From assembly GCA_913055965.1 (NCBI GenBank), contig CAJXKX010000093.1, positions 1-7,426 of the forward strand: 7,426 nucleotides of DNA, written 5' to 3'. This document shows positions 1 to 6,743 of this stretch, in pieces (within the stretch, counting starts at the first letter, position 1; every line of letters begins with the position of its first letter). The DNA is from an uncultured Roseovarius sp. (lineage in GTDB: Bacteria > Pseudomonadota > Alphaproteobacteria > Rhodobacterales > Rhodobacteraceae). A program made the translations under genes and the position numbers. The notes under the pieces were generated by a model. It saw nothing but the letters and a program-made list of their open reading frames with translations. It did not search any database and was not told the origin of the DNA.

Positions 1-182
1 AGCCGCACCTCTCCCGAGAGCGGCGGCAGGAGGCCCAGCAACGTGCGGAAAAGCGTGGTCTTGCCACAGCCATTCGGCCCCAGCAGGCAGGTCACCCGCC
101 CCGGCGCGACGGTCAGCGAAAGCCCCGCCCCCACCACCTCGCGCCCGTAACCGATGGACAGATCGCGCGCCTCAAGCCTCAT
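1..182 (-). CDS. ABC importer ATP-binding protein, FecE/BtuD type (N-terminal part only)
   Basis: This is the first 60 codons of the ATPase that would power the importer encoded just upstream; the gene continues past base 1. The start is an ATG at 182-180, which overlaps the permease stop codon in an ATGA arrangement, so the two are probably translationally coupled. The visible protein has an A-loop tyrosine at residue 12 and a perfect Walker A motif, GPNGCGKTT, at residues 35-43, followed by the usual 'TLLGLLPPLSGEV' stretch. The signature motif, Walker B and H-loop lie outside the window. In this family two copies of the ATPase sit on the cytoplasmic face of a permease dimer and hydrolyse ATP to drive uptake. 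The family is certain. The substrate is inferred only from the neighbours and is not resolved. Confidence 0.95.
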   Translation of the reverse strand, partial: MRLEARDLSIGYGREVVGAGLSLTVAPGRVTCLLGPNGCGKTTLFRTLLGLLPPLSGEVR

Positions 183-1201
183 GACCAACCCCGCCGCCCC
201 CGCGCCAGCAGCCAGACGAAGAACGGCGCGCCAATCACCGCCGTGAGGATGCCCAGGGGCACCTCGATGGCCGCGATGCTGCGCGCGGCGGTGTCGACGA
301 TCAGCAGATACCCCGCCCCGATCAGCACCGAGGTGGGCAAGAGGCGGCCAAAGCCCGGCCCCACCAGCATCCGCGCGATATGCGGGATGACAAGGCCGAC
401 CCAGCCCACCACCCCGGCCAGCGCCGTCACGCTCGCCGTGATGAGCGTCGCCGCCGCGATCACCAGGAACCGCGTGCGCCCCGCCTCGACCCCGAGCGCG
501 CGGGCCTCCTCGTCGCCCAACGACAGCACGTTGATCCGCCAGCGCAGCAGCGCCAGCGGCACGAGGCCGAGAATCACCGCAGGCAGCGCGGGCCCGATAT
601 CAGCCGAGGTCACCGAGGCGAGCGAGCCCAGAAGCCAGAACGTGATCGCGGGCAATTGGTCATAGGGATCGGCCAGCACCTTCAGCAGCGAGGTCGCCGC
701 CCCGGCCAACGCCCCGATCACCACGCCGATCAGCACCAGCGTCAGCGTGCGGTCGGTGTTGCGCACCAGCCCCGCCACCAGCGTGACCACCCCCACCGCC
801 GCCATGCCACCCGCAAAGGCCGCGCCCTGTATGGCCGCCACCGGCAGCGACAGGAAAATGCCCGCCACGGCCCCCAGCCCCGCCCCGGCGGAGACGCCGA
901 GAATATCGGGCGAGACCAGCGGATTGCGAAACAGCGCCTGATAACTCGCCCCCGCCGCCGCCAGCGCCGCCCCTACCAAGAGCGCCGCACCGATGCGCGG
1001 CAGGCGGATGTTCCAGACCACGATCTGCGCCTGCGCCTCGCCGCGCCCCAATAGCGCCGCCAGCACCTCACCGGGCGACAGTCCATAAGGCCCGATCATC
1101 AGCGCGACAAAGCACAGCGCCAGCACGCCCGTGCACAGCCCCGTGGTCAGGCTGAGGCCGAGCCGCGGCGCGGCTATCCGGGCGGTTGTCCCTCGGCCCA
1201 T
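179..1201 (-). CDS. FecCD/BtuC-family ABC importer permease
   Basis: A 340-residue integral membrane protein, a normal length for the FecCD family (iron-siderophore, heme, B12 or molybdate importers). It is strongly hydrophobic throughout, consistent with about ten membrane helices, the first at about residues 19-37. Family landmarks are RLPR (66-69), the 'FRNPLVSPDILGVSAGAG' segment (91-108), a cytoplasmic coupling-type loop with GDEEARALGVEAGRTR (219-234), GWVGLVIPHIARMLVG (256-271) and the C-terminal VPLGILTAVIGAPFFVWLL (314-332). The ATG at 1201-1199 is supported by a strong Shine-Dalgarno, GGAGGAG, 8 nt upstream (1216-1210), lying inside the end of the substrate-binding protein gene. The reading frames overlap by 28 bp. 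It overlaps the ATPase start by 4 bp. Substrate is unresolved. Confidence 0.95.
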   Translation of the reverse strand: MGRGTTARIAAPRLGLSLTTGLCTGVLALCFVALMIGPYGLSPGEVLAALLGRGEAQAQIVVWNIRLPRIGAALLVGAALAAAGASYQALFRNPLVSPDILGVSAGAGLGAVAGIFLSLPVAAIQGAAFAGGMAAVGVVTLVAGLVRNTDRTLTLVLIGVVIGALAGAATSLLKVLADPYDQLPAITFWLLGSLASVTSADIGPALPAVILGLVPLALLRWRINVLSLGDEEARALGVEAGRTRFLVIAAATLITASVTALAGVVGWVGLVIPHIARMLVGPGFGRLLPTSVLIGAGYLLIVDTAARSIAAIEVPLGILTAVIGAPFFVWLLARGRRGWS

Positions 1202-2202
1202 TCCAGCAACTCCTCCAGCGCCGGATCGTCGAGGCGCACGTGATAATATAGCTCGTAGAACGCCCGCGTCTCGGCCCGCAGATCGCCCTGCCAGCGGTCG
1301 GGGTAGAGCAGCCCCGCCATCCAGATGAGCCCGATGATCCGGTTGAGCGAGGGCGGGCGGTCGATCCAGCCGAAGGGCGCGGTGGGGGCAAGATGCACGC
1401 GCCCCTCGCGCACCGCCTCGACCCCCTGCCAGAGCGGATCGTCAAAGACGGAGGAAAAGAAATTGCGATCCCATGTCACGATGATCTCGGGGTTGGCGAC
1501 GATCACCTGCTCCATCGAGGCGCGCACAAGGCCCCGCGTGGCCCCCCCGTCATCGGCCACGTTGCGCCCGCCCGCGCGCTCGATGATCTCGGTGTTGATC
1601 GAGCCTTTCATGCCGGTCTCCAACCCCTCCGGTCCGCGCGCGAGGTAGACGCGCGGGCGCTCCGCCTCCGGAACATCAGCGAGGATCGCGTCGATCCGGG
1701 CAAAGACGCCCTCCACGTGACTTGCCAGCCGCTCCGCCCGTTCCGGCACGCCGAGGATATCGCCCAGAAGGCGCAGCGCGGCGGGCGTGTTCTCGAACCG
1801 CCCGTCGATCAGCACGTAAGGAATGTCGGTCTGCGCCTGCGTGCGGTCGGCGAGATCGACATAGGTGTCGCGCACCGAGCCGAAATCGAGGATCAGATCG
1901 GGCGCGATCTGCAACACCCGCTCCAGATTGGCCTCGCCGCCCCGGCCCGTCAGCCGCCCGGTCTCGGGCAGGTCTCGCCAGGGCTCTGCCAGATACGGAC
2001 GCTCGTAGTCATGCGGCGCGCGCGGCCAGCCGGTCATCGCCTCGGGCTTGAGAATATAAAGCAGAATCGACGCGGGCGGTCCGGCGGCAAAGACCCGCTC
2101 GACCCGGTCGGGCACCTCGACCACGCGCCCCGCGCTGTCGGTCACCTCGCGCGCCGAGAGAGGCCCGGCGATCAGCATCAAGAGCACCAAGATCAGGCGC
2201 AT
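1174..2202 (-). CDS. Periplasmic substrate-binding protein of the FecB/BtuF/MolA-like ABC importer family
   Basis: A 342-residue exported binding protein that would deliver the ligand to the permease encoded downstream. Residues 1-17 form a short signal peptide (a hydrophobic run after MR, with likely cleavage after PLSA). The mature protein starts with the REVTDSAGRVVEVPDRVERV strand typical of class III metal-complex binding proteins (Peripla_BP_2). Further landmarks are AAGPPASILLYILKPEAMTGW (39-59, partly quoted), an ERAGGRNVADD loop (188-198), the MEQVIVANPEIIVTWD strand (210-225), and PFGWIDRPPSLNR (256-268) leading into LIWMAGLLYPD (272-282). The last pattern, with FYELYYHV (295-302), recalls the MolA/HI1472-like branch, which includes molybdate/tungstate binders as well as proteins annotated for iron complexes. 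That resemblance is from memory. The ATG has GGAG 8 nt upstream (2214-2211). It is not a lipoprotein: no lipobox cysteine is present. Confidence 0.92.
   Translation of the reverse strand: MRLILVLLMLIAGPLSAREVTDSAGRVVEVPDRVERVFAAGPPASILLYILKPEAMTGWPRAPHDYERPYLAEPWRDLPETGRLTGRGGEANLERVLQIAPDLILDFGSVRDTYVDLADRTQAQTDIPYVLIDGRFENTPAALRLLGDILGVPERAERLASHVEGVFARIDAILADVPEAERPRVYLARGPEGLETGMKGSINTEIIERAGGRNVADDGGATRGLVRASMEQVIVANPEIIVTWDRNFFSSVFDDPLWQGVEAVREGRVHLAPTAPFGWIDRPPSLNRIIGLIWMAGLLYPDRWQGDLRAETRAFYELYYHVRLDDPALEELLEWAEGQPPG
1210..1216 (-). promoter_or_regulatory. Ribosome binding site of the permease gene, inside the upstream gene
   Basis: GGAGGAG on the minus strand, 8 nt from the ATG at 1201. 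It fixes the permease start despite the 28-bp overlap with the binding-protein gene. The embedded site suggests coupled translation of binding protein and permease. Confidence 0.7.
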
Positions 2203-2214
2203 TCCTGTCGCTCC
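2203..2214 (-). promoter_or_regulatory. Ribosome binding site of the substrate-binding protein gene
   Basis: The whole 12-bp gap between the trmO-like stop and the binding-protein ATG reads GGAGCGACAGGA on the minus strand. GGAG sits 8 nt before the ATG. There is no room for a promoter, which supports co-transcription of the two genes. Confidence 0.6.
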
Positions 2215-2694
2215 TCATCCATCCGCCGGTTTCGGCGGAGCCTTTGGGGTGAATTCGCAGGTCACCGGCTTGATATCGATCAGCGGCGTGCCGTCGAGAC
2301 AATCGAGCCCCCGCACGATCAGCGCGGCCCCCTCCACCCGCACCAGCCGCACACGCGACAGCCCGATCGGATTGGGCCGCTGCGGCGAGCGCAGGGCGAA
2401 AGTACCATAGTAATGCGTGCCGTCATTCTTGGGGTTCTGCACCACGAGGTCGCGCCGCGCCCGGTCGAGCCAGTAGAGCAGGTCCAGATGACCGTATTCC
2501 TCCACACCCAGAAGCGCCTCGGCCAAGGGCGCGAAGACCTCGACCCGGCACTCGGGGCCATCGGTGCGGCCCTGCCGCGGGCAGTCCTTGCGCTCGGTCC
2601 ACGGCGTCCGGATACGCCCGATGAAATGCAGCATGGCGTCCCGCGGCTCCGCCACCTCGGTCAGCTTTTCGCCCGCGCGCACCCGGCTTTGCAT
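2215..2694 (-). CDS. trmO: TrmO/TsaA-family tRNA (t6A37) N6-methyltransferase
   Basis: A 159-residue protein of the TrmO (formerly TsaA/YaeB, UPF0066) family. Characterised members use SAM to methylate N6-threonylcarbamoyladenosine at position 37 of certain tRNAs. Landmarks are FIGRIRTPW (24-32), the family signature LRSPQRPNPIGLSRV (101-115) and the C-terminal DCLDGTPLIDIKP (131-143). It is shorter than E. coli TrmO, whose extra C-terminal domain is absent; short forms are common in Alphaproteobacteria and Archaea. The ATG at 2694 is chosen because related alphaproteobacterial proteins carry a short extension before the FIGRIRTPW strand. The ATG at 2634 (residue 21) is a possible alternative. 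The gene ends 12 bp before the binding-protein start, so it appears to be the first gene of the importer operon. Whether this copy acts on tRNA is inferred from the family. Confidence 0.88.
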   Translation of the reverse strand: MQSRVRAGEKLTEVAEPRDAMLHFIGRIRTPWTERKDCPRQGRTDGPECRVEVFAPLAEALLGVEEYGHLDLLYWLDRARRDLVVQNPKNDGTHYYGTFALRSPQRPNPIGLSRVRLVRVEGAALIVRGLDCLDGTPLIDIKPVTCEFTPKAPPKPADG

Positions 2695-2710
2695 CGCCAA
2701 GCCCCCGTTA

Positions 2711-2739
2711 TTGCCATTTCCCGGGCTCTTGTTTAGCAC
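2711..2739 (+). promoter_or_regulatory. Weak candidate promoter for the aminopeptidase gene
   Basis: In the 81-bp divergent gap, TTGCCA (2711-2716) matches five of six bases of the sigma-70 -35 consensus. It is followed after 17 nt by TAGCAC (2734-2739), a poor -10 that matches only three of six. The start codon is 36 nt further downstream. Alphaproteobacterial -10 elements are often degenerate, so this is plausible but unproven. I see no equally good candidate on the opposite strand for the trmO-led operon, whose promoter should also lie in this gap. Confidence 0.25.
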
Positions 2740-2775
2740 TGAACCTCGCCCCGCACCACGAGAGAGACAGAGCCC

Positions 2776-4522
2776 GTGTTCCAGAGTTTCACCGAGACCG
2801 CGCGCCCCGACCAGGGCCCGCCGCGCCTGGCCCGCCTGCGCCGCGCGATGGCCGAGGCGGGGCTCGCGGGCTTTCTCGTGCCGCGCGCCGACGCCCATCA
2901 GGGCGAATATGTGGCACCCTGCGACAACCGGCTCGCGTGGCTCACCGGCTTTACCGGTTCGGCGGGGCTGTGCGCGGTGCTCAATGACGTGGCGGGGCTG
3001 TTCGTGGACGGGCGCTACCGCGTACAGGCGCGGGCGCAGACGGATACCGATCATTTCACCCCCGTCGACTGGCCCCAGGTCAAGCCCGGCCCGTGGCTGG
3101 CCCGGCACCTGCCCGAGGGCGGGCCGGTCGGCTTCGATCCGTGGCTGTGGACACCGCAGCAGATCGACGAGATCGCGGCGGCACTGCCCGAGGCGGTGCG
3201 GCTGGTGCCCTCCGACAACCTCGTCGATGCCGTCTGGCCCGACCGCCCCGCCCCGCCGCAAGGCCCGATCCGCGCCTGGCCCGACGAATTGGCGCGGCGC
3301 GCGGGCCGCCGTCATCACGCTCAGCGATTCGCTGGCCTGGCTGCTCAACATCCGTGGCAGCGACATCCCCCGCAACCCGGTGCCGCAAGGCTTTGCCATC
3401 CTGCACGATGACGGGTGCGTGGCGTTCTTCACCGATCCCGCGAAACTCGACGCGGACGCGCGCGCGCATCTGGGCGACGAGGTGCGCCTGCATCCTCCCG
3501 CCGATTTCGGCACCGCGCTCGACGCGCTTTCGGGCCCCGTACTGCTCGACCGCGCGAGCGTGCCGGTCCGGGTGGTCGAGCGGCTCGACGCGGCGGGCGT
3601 GGCGCATGTCTGGGGCGAAGACCCGTGCATCCTGCCCAAGGCGCAAAAGACCGAGGCCGAGTTGACGGCCACGCGCCGCGCCCATCTGCGCGACGGCGCG
3701 GCGGTCTGCGAGTTCCTCGCCTGGTTCGACGACCAGCCCCCCGGCAGCCTGACCGAGATCGACGTGGTGACGCGGCTCGAGGCGTGCCGCGAGGCCACCG
3801 GGCACCTGCTCGATATCAGCTTCGACACCATCGCCGGGTCCGGTCCCAACGGCGCGCTGCCGCATTACCGGGTCAGCGAGACGAGCAACCGGACCCTCGC
3901 GGCGGGCGATCTCATGGTGCTCGACAGCGGCGGGCAGTATCTCGACGGCACCACCGACATCACCCGCACCCTGGCCGTGGGCACCCCCGGCGAGGACGAG
4001 CGCGCGGCCTTTACCCGCGTGCTTCAGGGCATGATCGCCATATCCCGGCTGCGCTTTCCGCGCGGGCTGGCGGGGCGCGATCTCGATGCGCTGGCGCGCT
4101 ATCCTCTGTGGCTCGCCGACATGGATTACGGCCACGGCACCGGCCATGGCGTGGGCGTCTATTCCTGCGTTCACGAGGGGCCGCAGCGGCTCTCGCGGAT
4201 GTCGGAGGTGCCGCTCGCGCCCGGCATGATCGTGTCGAACGAGCCCGGCTATTACCGCGAAGGGGCCTTCGGCATCCGTATCGAGAACCTGATCGCGGTG
4301 CGCGAGGCCGACCCGCTGCCGGGCGGCGACGGGGCCACGCATCTGGATTTCGAAACGCTGACCTTCGCGCCCATCGACCGCCGCCTGATCGCGCGCGACA
4401 TGCTGGCCGAGGCCGAGCGCCTCTGGCTCGATGGCTATCACGCCGCCTGCCGTGACAGGATCGGGCCCCTGCTCTCGGCCCCGGCGCGGCACTGGCTGGA
4501 GCGGCAGACCATGCCGCTGTGA
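2776..4522 (+). pseudogene. Aminopeptidase P-like M24 family protein (Xaa-Pro aminopeptidase), frameshifted by an internal deletion
   Basis: This gene resembles the three-domain, roughly 590-600-residue aminopeptidase P proteins that remove an N-terminal residue preceding proline in the cytoplasm. Codons 1-173 (GTG at 2776, purine-rich GAGAGACAG upstream) encode the first creatinase-type domain, with LTGFTGSAG and VDGRYRVQA, up to PDELA ending at 3294. The homology then resumes one frame over at about 3299-3305 (AAVITLSDSLAWLLNIRGSD) and continues to the stop at 4520-4522. Read without the shift, the first frame stops at 3409-3411. The downstream part keeps all five expected metal ligands: Asp at 3923 (DSGGQYLD), Asp at 3956 (DITRT), His at 4145 (HGTGHGVG), Glu at 4241 (SNEPGYY) and Glu at 4283 (RIENL). 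About 17-18 linker residues appear to be missing compared with relatives recalled from memory. It is either a recent pseudogene or a sequencing/assembly error. Confidence 0.85.
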
Positions 4523-4576
4523 CACAAATACGTGACACTCGGGCGGCACAAGACCGAGGACAAGAACCGCAGGAAC

Positions 4577-4583
4577 AGGAGGG
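4577..4583 (+). promoter_or_regulatory. Strong ribosome binding site of the DUF427 gene
   Basis: AGGAGGG lies 7 nt before the ATG at 4591. It decides the start: the same frame is open further upstream to 4519, but that part has no family similarity and overlaps the aminopeptidase stop. Confidence 0.8.
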
Positions 4584-4590
4584 ACGACCC

Positions 4591-4932
4591 ATGAGCAAGA
4601 TCACCATACGCAAGGCCGACGGCACCTGGACGGTGCGCGCGGGGGGCGCGATCCTCGCCGAGAGCCGCAACGCGCTGGAACTGACCGAGGGCGATTACCC
4701 CGCGGTGATCTATTTCCCGCGCGAGGATATCGCCATGGCGTTCCTCGACGAGAGCGACCGCACCAGCCATTGCCCGTTCAAGGGCGATGCGCGCTATTTC
4801 TCGATCGAGACCAAGAGCCAGACGATCGAGAACGCCGCCTGGAGCTATGAAGACCCCAAGCCGGAGGTGGCGCAGATCGCCGGGCATATCGCGTTCTACA
4901 CCACCGACAAGGTCGCGGTGGAACGCATCTGA
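4591..4932 (+). CDS. DUF427 domain protein
   Basis: A 113-residue protein that is one complete DUF427 domain, a small, mostly beta-structured family of unknown function common in Alphaproteobacteria and Actinobacteria. Recognisable segments are the opening ITIRKADGTWTVRAGG (4-19), the core YPAVIYFPREDIAMAFL (36-52), the conserved SHCPFKGDARYFSI (59-72) with its single cysteine at residue 61, and the NAAWSYEDPKPEVAQIAGHIAFY run (81-103, partly quoted). There is no signal peptide or membrane segment, so a cytoplasmic location is likely. It begins 68 bp after the aminopeptidase stop on the same strand, with no clear promoter between, so it may share that transcript. No enzymatic role can be assigned. 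The conserved Cys-Pro-Phe-Lys-Gly loop is the obvious candidate functional site, but that is inference. Confidence 0.92.
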   Translation: MSKITIRKADGTWTVRAGGAILAESRNALELTEGDYPAVIYFPREDIAMAFLDESDRTSHCPFKGDARYFSIETKSQTIENAAWSYEDPKPEVAQIAGHIAFYTTDKVAVERI

Positions 4933-4961
4933 GCGCCCGGCATCCGGCAGGGCCCGGCGCT
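4932..4961. terminator. Candidate bidirectional terminator hairpin between convergent genes
   Basis: Bases 4932-4941 (AGCGCCCGGC) and 4952-4961 (GCCCGGCGCT) pair in nine of ten positions with one C:C mismatch, around a 10-nt loop. The hairpin fills the 31-bp gap between the DUF427 stop and the CLC stop. No clean T-tract follows on either strand, so efficient intrinsic termination is uncertain. In such a GC-rich genome a stem of this size could also arise by chance. Confidence 0.4.
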
Positions 4962-4963
4962 GC

Positions 4964-6703
4964 TCAGCCGTGCTCTTCCTTCGACACCGCCGCGAGCGCG
5001 CGGTTGTAGGCCTTGAGCGCATCGACATGAAAGAGCGCACCCACGAGGTCGGGGCCGTCCTTGCCGCCGCGGGTGACGACCGGCAGGAACGGCACGCCCG
5101 CGCGCTCGAAGATCGGCATCGCGGTCTCGAGCGTGGCGCCGGGTTCAACGTAGAGCCCGTCCTCGATCAGATCGCGGCAGGCATCGGGCGGGGCGGCGCG
5201 GGGATGGTCGGTCGGGCGCATCAGCCGTGACACCGTGAACATGCCCAGCAGGTAGGCCTGCGGCCCGGCAGCCAGCCGGATGCCGCGCCGCCTCAGCTGC
5301 GTGAGAAAGAACGAACGCCGCACCAGCCGCGCCGACAGCGCCACCGAGGTCGAGACAGCCACCATCACGGCAAGCCCGGTCTGCCAGTCGCCGGTCAGTT
5401 CGAAGACGATGAGCGTGGTCGAGATCGGCGCGCCCAGCACCGCCCCGGCCACAGCCCCCATCCCCGCCAGCGCATAGAGCGTGGCCGCGCCGGAATAGTC
5501 GGGCAGCACGGCCGTCGCCAGCAGGCCGAAGGTCAGCCCGGTCAGCGCCCCCACCATCAGCGACGGAGAGAACACCCCGCCGCCCATGCGCCCGCCCAGC
5601 GTGATCGCCACCGCCAGCACCTTGAGCGCGGCAAAGACCAGCGCCTCGTGCCAGACCAGCCGCCCCGTGAGCGCCGCCGACGTGGTTTCGTAGCCCACGC
5701 CGATGATGTGCGGAAACCAGATCGCCAGCGCCCCCAGCATCAGCCCCGCCGCCGCCGGGCGCAGCCAGCCGGGCAGCCGGAGCCGCATCTGCACATGCCC
5801 GGCCACGTCTTCGGCGACGAAGACCGCCATCATCATCACCGTCGCCACCAGCCCGCAGACCAGCCCGAGGATCAGGAAGGCGGGCAGTTCCACGTAGAAG
5901 GCCAGCACGCTCGTGGCGGGCAGCGCGAACTCGGTCACATCGCCGAAATGCAGGCGGCTGATGACGGTGCCCGCAACGCTCGCGATCACGATGGGGGCAA
6001 AGGCATGGATCGCGAAATGCCGCAGCACCACCTCGAGCGCGAACAGCGCGCCCGCGATGGGGGCGTTGAACGAGGCCGAGACGGCGGCGGCCACAGCGCA
6101 GCCCAGCAGGTCGCGCCCGGTGATGCCATCGGCGCGGATACGGTCGCTCACCCATCCCGAGATCACCGCCGCGAGATGCACCACCGGCCCTTCTCGCCCC
6201 GATGACCCCCCGGTGCCCAGAGTGATCAGCGAGGCCGCCGCCGAGGCGAGCCCCGCGCGCCGCTCGACCCGCCCCTCGTGCAGCGCCGCGCCCTCGATCA
6301 CGTCCGCGACCGAGCGCACGCGCCCCTCCGGCGTGAAATGATGCAGCAGCACCCCCACCACGAGCCCTCCCGCCACCGGCACCAGAAGCACCCAGAACCA
6401 AGGCAGGTATTCGGCCTGCGAATGCAGCCGCGCGACGTTGTCGGTCTGGTAGACCAGCCCTTCCAGCAGCGCGATTCCCTTGCGGAACAGCACCGCCGCA
6501 TAGCCCGCCGCGCTGCCCAGCAACAGCGCGATCAGCCAGAACTGGAACTGGCTCGGCCCCCGATTGCGCAGCAGCCACCACCCGCCCCGCAGGCGAATAG
6601 CCGCCTGTCTGCGCAACCGCGCGAAAAACGATCTGTCCCTCGACTGCGTCACGCTACCATCCGACCCGGCGCACCCCGCGCTGCTTTCGCATCGCGGCTT
6701 CAT
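4964..6703 (-). CDS. CLC-family chloride channel/transporter with C-terminal CBS-like domain
   Basis: A 579-residue membrane protein with the CLC fold that would move chloride or a similar anion across the inner membrane. After a polar N-terminus, helices run from about residue 53 to 460. Landmarks are GTGGSSGREGPVVHLAA (163-179) with the gating glutamate E171, NAPIAGALFALEVVL (213-227), GGRMGGGVFSPSLMVGA (370-386) and GAPISTTLIVFELTGDW (424-440). Residues about 491-575 form a CBS-like regulatory region (VSRLMRP, GVPFLPVV, LVGALFHVDAL). The selectivity-filter motif GSGIP is not present; the equivalent stretch reads RVRSVADVIEG (128-138). Valine 225 occupies the place of the internal proton glutamate of CLC-ec1, which suggests a channel rather than an H+/Cl- exchanger. 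The ATG at 6703 has only a weak ribosome binding site; a GTG at 6652 (residue 18) is an alternative start. Confidence 0.93.
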   Translation of the reverse strand: MKPRCESSAGCAGSDGSVTQSRDRSFFARLRRQAAIRLRGGWWLLRNRGPSQFQFWLIALLLGSAAGYAAVLFRKGIALLEGLVYQTDNVARLHSQAEYLPWFWVLLVPVAGGLVVGVLLHHFTPEGRVRSVADVIEGAALHEGRVERRAGLASAAASLITLGTGGSSGREGPVVHLAAVISGWVSDRIRADGITGRDLLGCAVAAAVSASFNAPIAGALFALEVVLRHFAIHAFAPIVIASVAGTVISRLHFGDVTEFALPATSVLAFYVELPAFLILGLVCGLVATVMMMAVFVAEDVAGHVQMRLRLPGWLRPAAAGLMLGALAIWFPHIIGVGYETTSAALTGRLVWHEALVFAALKVLAVAITLGGRMGGGVFSPSLMVGALTGLTFGLLATAVLPDYSGAATLYALAGMGAVAGAVLGAPISTTLIVFELTGDWQTGLAVMVAVSTSVALSARLVRRSFFLTQLRRRGIRLAAGPQAYLLGMFTVSRLMRPTDHPRAAPPDACRDLIEDGLYVEPGATLETAMPIFERAGVPFLPVVTRGGKDGPDLVGALFHVDALKAYNRALAAVSKEEHG

Positions 6704-6743
6704 CGCCTAGGCTGTCGCGACACACACGGATGGAATTTGCCCC

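Noticed and set aside
1393..2736. Long plus-strand open frame of 447 codons antisense to the binding-protein and trmO-like genes
   Set aside because: The translation is rich in Arg, His, Pro and Ala with no recognisable domain, and it lies opposite two genes with clear family signatures. It is typical of antisense frames in GC-rich DNA.
2564..3298. Upstream extension of the second aminopeptidase frame, giving a possible start at 2564
   Set aside because: Before about 3299 this frame encodes low-complexity Arg/Pro/Ala-rich sequence, while the homologous N-terminal domain is in the other frame from 2776. It also overlaps the divergent trmO-like gene.
3285..3310. Programmed ribosomal frameshift in the aminopeptidase gene
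   Set aside because: There is no slippery heptamer or convincing stimulatory structure. Homology suggests linker residues are missing, which a frameshift alone would not explain, and this family is not known to use recoding.
2695..3849. N-terminal extension of the trmO-like frame, open up to 3849
   Set aside because: Sequence upstream of the ATG at 2694 is antisense to the aminopeptidase and has no family similarity. The 159-residue form matches the length of short TrmO relatives.
3080..4549. Minus-strand open frame of 489 codons opposite the aminopeptidase
   Set aside because: The composition is that of a complementary-strand shadow, with no domain. The plus strand carries unmistakable M24 metallopeptidase motifs.
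5145..6581. Second long minus-strand frame of 478 codons inside the CLC gene
   Set aside because: It is an Ala/Gly/Arg-rich alternative frame of the same strand with no domain. The overlapping frame has full CLC signatures.
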